Shown here one piece after another: positions 35,686 through 43,527 of a stretch of DNA of 64,000 nt. The stretch comes from an uncultured Clostridia bacterium (lineage in GTDB: Bacteria; Bacillota; Clostridia; Christensenellales; Borkfalkiaceae): contig CALVTL010000001.1 in the NCBI GenBank assembly GCA_944362555.1, positions 1 through 64,000 on the forward strand, written 5' to 3'. Positions within the stretch are counted from its first letter, which is position 1, and each line of letters begins with the position of its first letter. The notes under the pieces are model-generated. The model was not told the DNA's origin, did not search any database, and saw nothing but the letters and a program-made list of their open reading frames with translations. The position numbers were made by a program, and so were the translations under genes.

Positions 35686-36805
35686 CGTCCTTTTCAAGCT
35701 CGCGCAGCGCGCAGAGCAGTGCGTCCGCGTCCTCCGTCGTCTGAAAGGGGGAGAAGGAGGCGCGCACCAGCCCCTGCGGGAAGGTGCCCAGCGCCCTGTG
35801 CGCGAGGGGCGCGCAGTGCAGCCCGCCCCGCACGGCGATCCGGAACCTGTCGGAGAGGCGCTGCGCCACCTCCTCGGAGGGGATGCGCCTGTGCGCAAAG
35901 GCGACGATGCCGCAGGCGTTCGGCTCGGAGAAGAGGGCGTACTCCGCCATGCCCTTGATGCCCTGCACGGCGTGCGCCGTGAGGGCGAGCAGTTTTTGCG
36001 CAAATTCCGCGCGGCGGCTTTTGACGAGCAGTGCCCCCTCCGCCAGCGAACAGACGGCGGGATAGGAGAGGGTGCCGCTCTCCAGACGGTCGGGGTAGAA
36101 GGCGGGCATCGCAAGGGAGTGGCTCTCGCTCCCCGTTCCGCCGAACAGGACGGGGCGGGGCGCGGCGCGCTCCGAAAAGAGCAGCGCGCCCGCGCCCTGG
36201 ATGGCGAACAGCCCCTTGTGCCCTGCGAGCGCCAGAAAGTCGATGCCCGTCTTTTGCAGGAAAAGGGGCAGATGCCCCGCGCCCTGCGCGCCGTCCACGA
36301 GCAGAAAAACGCGTGCGGGTATGAGTTTTCGCAGGGCGTAGAGGTCGGTGGTCTGCCCCGTCACGTTGGAGGCGGACGTTATGCAGCAAAGGCGCGTTTC
36401 GGGCTTTATGAGCGCCGCGACCGCCTCGGGCAGCAGCTTCCCGCCCGAGAGGGGTGCGACGTCGAACGTGATGACGCCCCGCTCTTTCAGCGCAAAAAGC
36501 GGGCGCAGGACAGAGTTATGTTCGAGGCAGGTGGTCACGACGTGGTCGCCCCTGCGCAGCGTTCCCAGAATGGCGACGTTGAGCGCCTCTGTGCAGTTTT
36601 TGGTGAATGCGACGCGCTCCGCCCCGCAGCCGTCAAAGAGTTCGCTCAACAGTTCGCGGCAGGCGAGCACGCGCTCCGCACACGCGAGGGCGCGCGTATG
36701 CCCGCCCCGCCCGGGGTTGGCACACGCCTTCATGGCGGCGAGCACGGCGCTCTGCACGCAGGCGGGCTTTTCGCCGCCCGTCGCGGCGTTATCGAGATAG
36801 ATCAT
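35672..36805 (-). CDS. Cysteine-desulfurase-family class V aminotransferase
   Basis: A 377-residue PLP enzyme of the NifS/CsdB superfamily, matching the desulfurase-family group found with DUF3343. The motifs are MIYLDNAATGGEKP, TKNCTEALNVAI, NVTGQTTD, the PLP Asp at about 171 (LLVDGAQGAGH), the Schiff-base lysine K197 in LAGHKGLFAIQG and a C-terminal catalytic-type cysteine C331 in RGGLHCAPLAHRALGT. It would release sulfur (or selenium) from cysteine (or selenocysteine). The divergent DUF3343 gene starts only 33 bp away, which suggests a donor-carrier pair. The physiological acceptor is unknown. Confidence 0.85.
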   Translation of the reverse strand: MIYLDNAATGGEKPACVQSAVLAAMKACANPGRGGHTRALACAERVLACRELLSELFDGCGAERVAFTKNCTEALNVAILGTLRRGDHVVTTCLEHNSVLRPLFALKERGVITFDVAPLSGGKLLPEAVAALIKPETRLCCITSASNVTGQTTDLYALRKLIPARVFLLVDGAQGAGHLPLFLQKTGIDFLALAGHKGLFAIQGAGALLFSERAAPRPVLFGGTGSESHSLAMPAFYPDRLESGTLSYPAVCSLAEGALLVKSRRAEFAQKLLALTAHAVQGIKGMAEYALFSEPNACGIVAFAHRRIPSEEVAQRLSDRFRIAVRGGLHCAPLAHRALGTFPQGLVRASFSPFQTTEDADALLCALRELEKDATSF

Positions 36806-36838
36806 ATCCCTTTAATTTACGTTCGGGAGGAAATAAAA

Positions 36839-37081
36839 ATGACGATGCTTGCCGTGTTCCGTTCGCGGACGCAGGCGCTGGACGCGCTCGCCCGCATCGG
36901 CGGCGCGGGCGTGGGGGCGCAGGCAGTGGCGACCCCTGCGGAGGCGGGCTGCGGCTGCGGGCTCTCCGTGCGCTTCGACGCGCGCTTTTATCCCGTCGTC
37001 AGGCGGCTCGTTCTGCGGCGCGGCTATTCCGCCTTTGCGGGATTTTTCCGTGCGGCAAACGGCGGATATCTCCGCGTCTGA
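36839..37081 (+). CDS. DUF3343 putative Se/S carrier-like protein
   Basis: An 80-residue protein of the DUF3343 (putative Se/S carrier protein-like) family. The N-terminal beta-alpha unit MLAVFRSRTQALDALARI is followed by the family core VATPAEAGCGCGLSVRF with cysteines 38 and 40. CGGGAGGAAATAAAA places the SD before the first ATG (36839). Divergence from the cysteine-desulfurase-like gene supports a role in accepting sulfane sulfur or selenium. nth follows after 36 bp with its own promoter. Confidence 0.78.
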   Translation: MTMLAVFRSRTQALDALARIGGAGVGAQAVATPAEAGCGCGLSVRFDARFYPVVRRLVLRRGYSAFAGFFRAANGGYLRV

Positions 37082-37082
37082 C

Positions 37083-37111
37083 TTGCCTTTTTCCGTCAGA
37101 CGTGCTACAAT
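37083..37111 (+). promoter_or_regulatory. Leaderless promoter of nth
   Basis: TTGCCT (37083-37088), 17-nt spacer, TACAAT (37106-37111), then GGGCAC and ATG. The expected transcription start coincides with the start codon. Confidence 0.78.
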
Positions 37112-37117
37112 GGGCAC

Positions 37118-37750
<633 letters not shown>

Positions 37751-37848
37751 CCCGCCCGCCTCTTTGCAGCTCCGCGCGCTGCCGCGTTGCGCGCGGGGAG
37801 CCGCCGTCCTCCGTGCCGCCGCACGCAGCGTTCTTCAAATAATTTTTC

Positions 37849-37883
37849 CTCCTTTGCGCACACTGCGGAAAAGGAGGATTTTT
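37849..37883 (+). promoter_or_regulatory. Hairpin that includes the SD of the first coat-like gene
   Basis: TTTTTCCTCCTTT pairs with AAAAGGAGGATTTTTT across GCGCACACTGCGG. The right arm is the Shine-Dalgarno (AAGGAGG) of the gene at 37885, and the T run resembles a terminator tail. It could end nth transcripts, occlude the SD in read-through RNA, or both. Confidence 0.55.
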
Positions 37884-37884
37884 T

Positions 37885-38079
37885 ATGGGAAATCTCACGG
37901 AGCGCGATCTCGACGCGCTCGCCCGCCTGATGACGGGGGAGGAGATGGCGTACAAAAAGGCGCAGCTCTATGCGCGCACGCTGACGGACGTCTCCCTCGC
38001 GCAGGAGATGGAGCGCGTCGCGGGGCAGCACGCGCGGCGGTTTTCGGTGCTCTATGCGCTTCTGGGGGGCGGGGCATGA
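37885..38079 (+). CDS. Small helical protein, first of a coat-like pair
   Basis: A 64-residue all-helical protein (MGNLTERDLDALARLMTGEE, then MAYKKAQLYARTLTDVSLAQ) that ends in ARRFSVLYALLGGGA. The pattern of a short ferritin-like helix hairpin resembles small proteins encoded beside CotF-type genes, but I cannot name a family. The SD lies in the hairpin at 37849-37883. The stop overlaps the next start by ATGA. Confidence 0.6.
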   Translation: MGNLTERDLDALARLMTGEEMAYKKAQLYARTLTDVSLAQEMERVAGQHARRFSVLYALLGGGA

Positions 38080-38366
38080 AAAAGAGCAGGCAGGAGACGA
38101 CGCTGTGCGAGCGGGACGCGCTGCGCGATATGCTGGGCGCGGAGACGCTGCTCATGGGGGAATACGCGGCGGCGTTGAGCGCGGGGAGCAGCCGCCCTCT
38201 GCGCAGGCAGCTCTTTAAGCTGTATTCCGAGCACGCCGACACGCAGTTCGCCCTCTTCGAGCAGCTCCTCGGGCGGGGGTACTGCAAGGCGGAGCCCGCT
38301 CCCAAGGACGCCGCACGGACGCGCGCCGAGCAGTTCGCCAAGTTCAAAAAGCAGCTCCCGCGGTGA
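38076..38366 (+). CDS. CotF-like spore coat protein
   Basis: A 96-residue helical protein with the coat-F-like pattern: an N-terminal helix (ALRDMLGAETLLMGEYAAAL), a second helix (LRRQLFKLYSEHADTQFALF) and a terminal EQLLGRGYCKAEPAPK segment equivalent to the M-x-x-R-G-W/Y-Y-x-x-E/P end of CotF proteins. CotF proteins are outer spore-coat components. It is coupled to the upstream 64-residue gene by an ATGA overlap. Confidence 0.72.
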   Translation: MKKSRQETTLCERDALRDMLGAETLLMGEYAAALSAGSSRPLRRQLFKLYSEHADTQFALFEQLLGRGYCKAEPAPKDAARTRAEQFAKFKKQLPR

Positions 38367-38375
38367 AAAGGCATC

Positions 38376-38404
38376 TTGACAGCCCGCGCCATCCGTGATA
38401 TAAT
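38376..38404 (+). promoter_or_regulatory. Promoter of the 52-aa gene
   Basis: TTGACA (38376-38381), 17-nt spacer, TATAAT (38399-38404), a consensus promoter. Confidence 0.85.
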
Positions 38405-38435
38405 AGGGGCGATCAGGGATAAGGAGGAAAGCAGG

Positions 38436-38594
38436 ATGCCGAAGCGTGGGGAGAACATCGACCGCGTCGACAAAGACGCCTACAAGCGGGAACAGGAGCG
38501 CATCGCGCGGGAGCGCGAGGCGATCGAGGAGATGGCGGGGGAGCCCTCCAAGGTGCGCCCGCCCAGAAAGAAAGCGGAAAAGGACGGGGAATAA
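38436..38594 (+). CDS. Small highly charged protein
   Basis: A 52-residue protein, MPKRGENIDRVDKDAYKREQ at the start and PPRKKAEKDGE at the end. It is mostly charged and helical with no hydrophobic core, so it may be an adaptor or nucleic-acid-binding peptide; no family was recognised. A consensus sigma-A promoter and a textbook AAGGAGG SD make it a real, probably well-expressed gene. Confidence 0.7.
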   Translation: MPKRGENIDRVDKDAYKREQERIAREREAIEEMAGEPSKVRPPRKKAEKDGE

Positions 38595-38622
38595 TTTCCC
38601 GTCTTTTGCATAGACTGCGGGT

Positions 38623-38724
38623 ATGAAAGCAAAATCCATCCGTTATGCGCACAACGCGGCGTACTGTATGATCCGCCCCGACGCGCGCGAGGACGAGGAC
38701 GTCGTCTCCACTTCGGAGAGCTGA
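38623..38724 (+). CDS. Possible 33-aa peptide
   Basis: A short frame encoding MKAKSIRYAHNAAYCMIRPD plus an acidic tail. There is no SD, but CATAGACT (38609-38616) lies 6 nt upstream of the ATG, the same geometry as other leaderless starts in this window and similar to a sigma-E/K -10 box. It may be a genuine small sporulation-phase peptide or chance. Confidence 0.35.
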   Translation: MKAKSIRYAHNAAYCMIRPDAREDEDVVSTSES

Positions 38725-38868
38725 CTGCCCCGCCCGTTTCACACCCGCCTACAGCCCGCCGCACAGCGCGCCGCGCAGGGGGCGGTGCACTTCGCTGACA
38801 GTTTTTGACAGTTTGTCGGAAAGCGTGCCGATTTCTGTCGCATGGTGCGCTTTTTTGCAATAAATCCG

Positions 38869-38897
38869 TTGACATAGGGGGGAGTATGTGGTATTAT
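38869..38897 (+). promoter_or_regulatory. Promoter of the Wzz-like gene
   Basis: TTGACA (38869-38874), 17-nt spacer, TATTAT (38892-38897). The leader carries a 6-bp hairpin GGATGC/GCATCC (38954-38971) just before the AAAAGGAG SD. Confidence 0.8.
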
Positions 38898-38986
38898 AAA
38901 AATGTATTTTTATGCACTCTCCCGCGTGCGGGAGGGCGATCTGAAAACAGGGGGGATGCTTTTCCGCATCCTGAAAAGGAGTTCAA

Positions 38987-40339
38987 GTGGAAGAAGAAAG
39001 AGAGAGCGGCGTGACCTTCCGCGATATTTGCAGAATGATCGGAAAGCGCATCTGGTGGGTGCTGGGGATCTCCGTCCTGATCGCGGTCGCGGCGGCGCTC
39101 ATCGTGGCGTTCGTCCTCAATCCCGGCTCGGATACCTATTCCGTCGCCTTCATGATCGAATATCCGAACGGGAACACCACCTATCCGGACGGCACTTCCC
39201 TGCGCTACGAGACCATCGTCTACGCAGAGAATTTGCAGGAGGTCAAGGAGAGCGACGAGGCGTTCGCGGACATCGACATCGAGAAAATGTCCTCCGACCT
39301 CGAGAGCGGCATCAAAATCGCCGAGCGCACCATGGAGGGCGCCGAGCCCGACACCATCCGCTATACGGGCATCTACGAGCTCACCTGCAGCAGTGCCTAT
39401 TTTTCGAGCGAGGAACAGGGTGAAAAGTTCATGCGCGCCCTTGCCAACCACATCACCGAGACGGTGGAGGAGAAGTTCGCCTCCCTTGACTTTACGTCGT
39501 GGGAGACCGTGTTTGCGGGCGTCGATTCCTATTCCTCCAAAGTTTCCGCCGTGCGTTCGCAGTACGACTCCCTCGTCTCGCGCTACAACAGCTACACGGG
39601 AACGGGCGCCTATGCGTCGTTCGCGGCGCTGGACGGCAAGACGCTCACCACGCTGCGCAACGAGCTCACCAACCTTCTGGGAACGCGGATCTCCAAGCTG
39701 GAGACCGAGCTTTCCAACAACAAATACGTCCTCTCCGAGGCGGAAGAGAACCGCATTCTGGAAAATATCGCCAATCTGCAGCTCGACCTTCAGAAAAAGC
39801 AGCAGCGGCTGGAGAACACGCTCGCCCAACTTGACGCCCTCTATAACGAGGTGTACGGCGGCAATCTCACGAGCAGCCAGCTCGACACGTTCGAGAGCTT
39901 CCACAGTGCCATCCAGACGCTCACCGCCGAAATTTCCGATACCGAGTTCGAGATCGAACGGCTGTACAAGTCCATCGGATACACGCAGGAGACGGACGGA
40001 ACGTGGAAGGAGACGGGGTCTGTCTCCAAAAACGAGGCGTTTGAAACGGAACTCAACGCCGTGAAGGATGTGCTCGTCGAACAGACGGCGCTCTGCAAGC
40101 AGGCGCTCGAAAATCTGTATACCGAGTTCTCCTACATCGACTTCGAGCAGAGCGGCATCGTCGTCACGGGCGGCGGCATGAGCCCCGTCCTCATCGCGGC
40201 GGTCGGGTTCGTGCTCGGGTTCATCATCGTCGGACTCATCTTCTGCGCGGTGGATTACCCCGCCTATAAGAGAAAGCAGTTCGCCGAGGAGCAGGCAGCC
40301 CTCGCCGAAGCCGCCGCATCCGAAGCACCCAAAGATTGA
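38987..40339 (+). CDS. Wzz/Etk-like polysaccharide chain-length protein
   Basis: A 450-residue membrane protein starting at GTG (38987) after AAAGGAGTTCAA. It has two terminal membrane segments (IWWVLGISVLIAVAAALIVA about 18-40 and VLIAAVGFVLGFIIVGLIFC about 402-424) enclosing a large external region with coiled coil (about 165-345). This is the polysaccharide co-polymerase topology of Wzz, CapA and YveK proteins, which set chain length or activate a BY-kinase. No kinase or glycosyltransferase gene is adjacent, so the polymer it serves is unknown. Confidence 0.75.
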   Translation: MEEERESGVTFRDICRMIGKRIWWVLGISVLIAVAAALIVAFVLNPGSDTYSVAFMIEYPNGNTTYPDGTSLRYETIVYAENLQEVKESDEAFADIDIEKMSSDLESGIKIAERTMEGAEPDTIRYTGIYELTCSSAYFSSEEQGEKFMRALANHITETVEEKFASLDFTSWETVFAGVDSYSSKVSAVRSQYDSLVSRYNSYTGTGAYASFAALDGKTLTTLRNELTNLLGTRISKLETELSNNKYVLSEAEENRILENIANLQLDLQKKQQRLENTLAQLDALYNEVYGGNLTSSQLDTFESFHSAIQTLTAEISDTEFEIERLYKSIGYTQETDGTWKETGSVSKNEAFETELNAVKDVLVEQTALCKQALENLYTEFSYIDFEQSGIVVTGGGMSPVLIAAVGFVLGFIIVGLIFCAVDYPAYKRKQFAEEQAALAEAAASEAPKD

Positions 40340-40508
40340 GCGCGGGACAGTGTTTTTCGGATAACGGGACGCTTGGTGCGGTTCGGGCAACGGAGTGTTT
40401 TGTGCGGCTCGGGCAATGGGGCATTTTGCCCGGTTCGGATAACAAGCGCTTTGCAGGGCTCGTACAACAGAGAGTTTTGCTCGGCACGGGCAACAGGGCG
40501 CTTTGCGC
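40340..40508. repeat. Degenerate 26-bp tandem repeat
   Basis: Five units of 25-26 bp at 40380, 40406, 40432, 40457 and 40483 (consensus GGCTCGGGCAACAGGGCGTT then TTGCGC), with two partial units before them from 40340. It starts at the stop codon of the Wzz-like gene and ends before the terminator at 40532. Confidence 0.8.
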
Positions 40509-40531
40509 GATAAATTTCATTCAAATATTTC

Positions 40532-40561
40532 GCCCCCGTCCGCAGGAATGCGGACGGGGGC
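40532..40561 (+). terminator. Strong hairpin after the Wzz-like gene
   Basis: 13-bp stem GCCCCCGTCCGCA / TGCGGACGGGGGC with a 4-nt loop; the tail is only TTGTTG, so termination may be weak. Confidence 0.6.
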
Positions 40562-40589
40562 TTGTTGTATGATGAGGGGGAAAGAATGA

Positions 40590-40920
40590 GAAATGGTTCC
40601 CTGCGTGACCCCTCATCCGTCAGGCTCGTTCCTCGCCTGCCACGGTCTCGGCGGCGCAAGGAGCGACGCCGCCAGCGGTCACGGTTTTTGCCTACAATGG
40701 CAAAAACCTCAGTTCGCCGTGCGCGCACACCACACCGTGGTGATGCGCATAACGCGCGGCTCACCCCCGAGGGGGAAGGCATTGCCCTTGTGCAAAAGCG
40801 GTATTTTGCTTGCGGCGTGATTGATAGCGCCCTCTTTATCATGCCACCCTTGCACAGGGGAGGCGAGAGAAGGGGAAGGCTTCCCCTTGGGGGCCGCCGA
40901 AGGCGGTGATGAGGGGGCAG
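40590..40920. repeat. Dispersed repeat block
   Basis: No gene. It includes part of the 14557/21481 element (CCCCTCATCCGTCA near 40610), the 124-bp element at 40645-40768, and a CCCTTGCACAGGGGAGGCGA segment (40847-40870) also present at 21311-21331. Confidence 0.8.
40645..40768 (-). repeat. 124-bp dispersed repeat, copy 2
   Basis: Inverted copy of 21354-21477; I count two differences over 124 positions. Confidence 0.85.
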
Positions 40921-41013
40921 AAAAACGAGTTTCGGGTGCAACTTGTCATCTTCGGAAAAAAGCAAAAAAGCGCGCCCGTCCGAGAGCGGACGGGCGCGCG
41001 GCAGCAACCAAAC

Positions 41014-41475
41014 TTAAAGGGCAAGCCCCAGGATCATCCACAGAAGGACGACCCACATCAGCAGTCCGAACAGGCTGCATCTTCCGCAGATGCGGGAGAG
41101 GGCGGGGTTGTCGTTATACTTCACGAAGTAGAACACCATGCCCGCAGGGAACACGATGAAGGAGAGCGCGCGGTAGCCCAGGAGCGCCGTGTCGGTGAAC
41201 GTCGTTTTAAACCACGGGACGACCGACTTATAGAAGTCGATGGATTCGTCCTTGTCGACGGCAAACCCGACGCCGATGAACACCAGCGCGATGACGAGAT
41301 ATAGCCAGCTCAACCCGAACGCACCGCTTGCGTTGGTGCACAGGTTCATGACGAGCATGATGAGCGAGACGCTCATGAAGAAGGAGACGTCGTGCTCGGA
41401 ATGGTTGGCGAGGTACGCATAGAAGATCAGCGAATACACCAACAGGATCAGCGTGATAACGCCTAATGCAGCCAT
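41014..41475 (-). CDS. Small four-helix membrane protein
   Basis: A 153-residue protein with about four membrane segments: MAALGVITLILLVYSLIFYA, then VSFFMSVSLIMLVMNLC, LSWLYLVIALVFIGVGFAV and SLFGLLMWVVLLWMILGLAL at the C-terminus. No family was recognised. The start at 41475 follows a GGGGG SD; the open frame upstream to 41916 would cover the promoter and is not coding. It has its own consensus promoter. Confidence 0.7.
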   Translation of the reverse strand: MAALGVITLILLVYSLIFYAYLANHSEHDVSFFMSVSLIMLVMNLCTNASGAFGLSWLYLVIALVFIGVGFAVDKDESIDFYKSVVPWFKTTFTDTALLGYRALSFIVFPAGMVFYFVKYNDNPALSRICGRCSLFGLLMWVVLLWMILGLAL

Positions 41476-41506
41476 TGTAATTCCCCCTGAAAGAATTCTT
41501 TTCTCT

Positions 41507-41535
41507 ATTATAGTACGCCTTTCGCGCCTTGTCAA
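41507..41535 (-). promoter_or_regulatory. Promoter of the four-helix membrane-protein gene
   Basis: Minus strand: TTGACA (41535-41530), 17-nt spacer, TATAAT (41512-41507). Confidence 0.85.
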
Positions 41536-41686
41536 GATGCGCCGTGAAATTTCCGTGAAAAAAATTGCACGAAAATTCCCCGCCATTTTGCGCAAATATA
41601 CCATAGCACCAAGGCGGCGCGTCGCCCCGTGGGGGGGGACGGGGGAGCGGAAAAAAAGCGCCTTCGCACACATTGCCCCGCGCGGG

Positions 41687-41694
41687 CATAGGAT
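41687..41694 (+). promoter_or_regulatory. CATAGGAT element upstream of the ZIP transporter
   Basis: GCATAGGATGGGGTGAATG. GCACACATT lies 12 nt upstream of the CATAGGAT, the same pair and spacing as at 14130-14158. Confidence 0.45.
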
Positions 41695-41719
41695 GGGGTG
41701 AATGCTGCGGAGGAAGACG

Positions 41720-42499
41720 ATGGAGTGGTTTTTTGCGCTGGACGCGTGGCTGCAGGCGCTCATTGCGGCGCTGGGGATGTATCTTATGACGACGCTGGGC
41801 GCGGCGTGCGTCTTTTTTTCGCGGCGGCCGGGGCGCGGCGTCATCACCCTCCTTCTGGGCGCGTCGGCGGGCATCATGATCGCCGCGAGCTTTTTCTCCC
41901 TCCTCCTTCCCGCCATCGAGGCGGAGGGCGCGCTGCCCTCCTATATCACCGTCACGGTCGGGTTTTTCCTGGGCGGGGCGTTTCTGGTGGCGTGCGACCT
42001 GCTCCTATCGCGCACGCAGCGCTCCTTTTCCGCCATCGGCGACAAGCGCACGGCGCTTTTGTATTTCGCCGTCACGCTGCACAACGTGCCGGAGGGCATG
42101 GCGGTGGGGGTGGCGTTTGCGGCGGGCGCGGGCATGGCGGCGGGGGAGGGCGCGCTCGCGGGGCTGCTGCTGGCGCTCGGCATCGCCGTGCAGAATTTCC
42201 CGGAGGGGATGTGCGTCGCCTTTCCCATGCGCGCCAAGGGGATGCCGCCCGCCAAAAGTTTCGCCTTCGCGCAGGGCTCGGGCGCGGTGGAAGTGCCCGC
42301 CTGCGTGCTGGGGGCGCTCGCCGCCTCCGCCGTCGGGAGCCTGCTCCCGTGGGCGCTCGCCTTTTCGGCGGGGGCGATGGTGGCGGTGGTGTGCTCCGAG
42401 CTCATCCCCGAGAGCTTTGCGGGGAACAAGACGCTCGCCACGGCGGGCGTGGTGGCGGGGTTCTGCCTGATGATGGTGCTCGACGTCGCGCTGGGATAA
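41720..42499 (+). CDS. ZIP-family metal transporter
   Basis: A 259-residue ZIP (ZupT-like) divalent-metal transporter with about eight membrane segments. The paired metal-binding motifs are LHNVPEGMAVGVAFA (TM4) and VQNFPEGMCVAFP (TM5); the second has Q-N rather than H-N, as in several bacterial ZIPs. The ATG at 41720 follows GGAGGAAGACG; the ATG at 41702 lacks an SD. It probably imports Zn or Mn. The CATAGGAT element suggests developmental control. Confidence 0.85.
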   Translation: MEWFFALDAWLQALIAALGMYLMTTLGAACVFFSRRPGRGVITLLLGASAGIMIAASFFSLLLPAIEAEGALPSYITVTVGFFLGGAFLVACDLLLSRTQRSFSAIGDKRTALLYFAVTLHNVPEGMAVGVAFAAGAGMAAGEGALAGLLLALGIAVQNFPEGMCVAFPMRAKGMPPAKSFAFAQGSGAVEVPACVLGALAASAVGSLLPWALAFSAGAMVAVVCSELIPESFAGNKTLATAGVVAGFCLMMVLDVALG

Positions 42500-42505
42500 C
42501 AGCCG

Positions 42506-42551
42506 CCGCGGGGCGCGCGCCTTGCAAGACGCGCGCCCCGCGGACATTTTT
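42506..42551 (+). terminator. Intrinsic terminator after the ZIP gene
   Basis: 13-bp perfect stem CCGCGGGGCGCGC (42506-42518) with 42531-42543, 12-nt loop, then ACATTTTTT. Confidence 0.85.
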
Positions 42552-42602
42552 TGCGCATTGCGCGCGCCGCGAGAAAATCGTGCAAAAAAACCTTTGGAAC
42601 GC

Positions 42603-42631
42603 TTGACGGTTGGGCGGCGGTTTGGTATAAT
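42603..42631 (+). promoter_or_regulatory. Promoter of the purine operon
   Basis: TTGACG (42603-42608), 17-nt spacer, TATAAT (42626-42631). The leader to purE is about 350 nt. Confidence 0.8.
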
Positions 42632-42660
42632 GACAATGTCCTTCCCGTTAATATTGTTTT

Positions 42661-42678
42661 CTTACAGTATACTGTAAG
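42661..42678. promoter_or_regulatory. 18-bp perfect palindrome in the purine leader
   Basis: CTTACAGTATACTGTAAG begins about 25 nt downstream of the predicted transcription start, a good site for a dimeric repressor roadblock. It does not look like the Bacillus PurBox. Regulator unknown. Confidence 0.6.
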
Positions 42679-42991
42679 GATAGAATGCGGAGCTCGTCGG
42701 AAGCGTCCGTTTTGCGGCAAGGAGCACAACGTTATATCACAACTCCCGCCGAAATATTTTCTTTGAAAAGATGTTGGCGAAGGGGAGCGGAAGGCGCAAA
42801 AGGCGCACTCCGGCGTTTCCGGATGCCCGCAGGATACGTCTTATCGCGACGAAAAAGGCAGCTCTGTTCTGCCGGATACGGCAGAAACATAGAGGGTCGT
42901 CAGAGCCGGTTTTTTTCGCACAGAAAAAACCGTGCTTTTTCATTTTTGAAAAACTTTTTTTGCGGGCAGCGCCCGCGTTTCGGAGGTAGCT
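42679..42991 (+). promoter_or_regulatory. Long untranslated leader of the purine operon
   Basis: No gene is supportable. Two hairpins are visible near the end: GGTTTTTT/AAAAAACC with an 8-nt loop (about 42908-42930) followed by GTGCTTTTT, and GCGGGC/GCCCGC immediately before the purE SD. I could not fit guanine, PRPP/ykkC, ZTP or THF riboswitch consensus sequences, though GGGTCGTCAG (about 42895) superficially recalls the ZTP motif. Confidence 0.4.
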
Positions 42992-43486
42992 ATGAAGAAA
43001 GCAGCGGTCATCATGGGAAGCGACAGCGACCTTCCCGTCGTGGAAAAGGCATTCGCCGTGTTTGAAGAATACGGCGTGCCCTACGAAGTGCACGTCTACT
43101 CTGCGCACCGCACGCCCGTCGAGGCGCGCATCTTCGCGCAGGAGGCGGCGGACAAGGGCTTCGGCGTCATCGTCGCGGCGGCGGGCAAAGCCGCGCACCT
43201 TGCGGGTTCGCTTGCGGCGAACACCGTGCTCCCCGTCATCGGCATCCCCGTCAAGAGCTCCACGCTGGACGGGCTCGACGCCCTTCTCTCCACCGTGCAG
43301 ATGCCCTCGGGCATCCCCGTTGCGACCGTCGCAATCGACGGCGCGCAGAACGCGGCGCTCCTCGCCGTGGAGATCCTTGCGGTGAGCGACGCGGCGCTTG
43401 CGGAAAAGCTCATGAACGCCCGCCGCGCGGCGACCGAAAAGGTGCTCAAAAAGGACGCCGAGATCGCGGCGAAGTACAACAAGTGA
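42992..43486 (+). CDS. purE: 5-(carboxyamino)imidazole ribonucleotide mutase PurE
   Basis: PurE forms 4-carboxy-AIR in purine synthesis. The 164 residues show the canonical IMGSDSDLPVVEKA N-terminus, VYSAHRTPVEAR and the active-site AAAGKAAHLAGSLAA, plus STVQMPSGIPVATV. purK is not in this operon, so the enzyme may work with an unlinked PurK or use CO2 directly. SD: TTCGGAGGTAGCT. It is the first gene of a nine-gene purine operon. Confidence 0.95.
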   Translation: MKKAAVIMGSDSDLPVVEKAFAVFEEYGVPYEVHVYSAHRTPVEARIFAQEAADKGFGVIVAAAGKAAHLAGSLAANTVLPVIGIPVKSSTLDGLDALLSTVQMPSGIPVATVAIDGAQNAALLAVEILAVSDAALAEKLMNARRAATEKVLKKDAEIAAKYNK

Positions 43487-43527
43487 CCAATTTTTAATTT
43501 TGAACGGACAGCAAAAGGAGAAAGAAA

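Noticed and set aside
42679..42991. Guanine, PRPP (ykkC), ZTP or THF riboswitch before purE
   Set aside because: None of the conserved cores could be laid out; only GGGTCGTCAG recalls the ZTP aptamer and its partner strand is missing. Kept as an unassigned leader.
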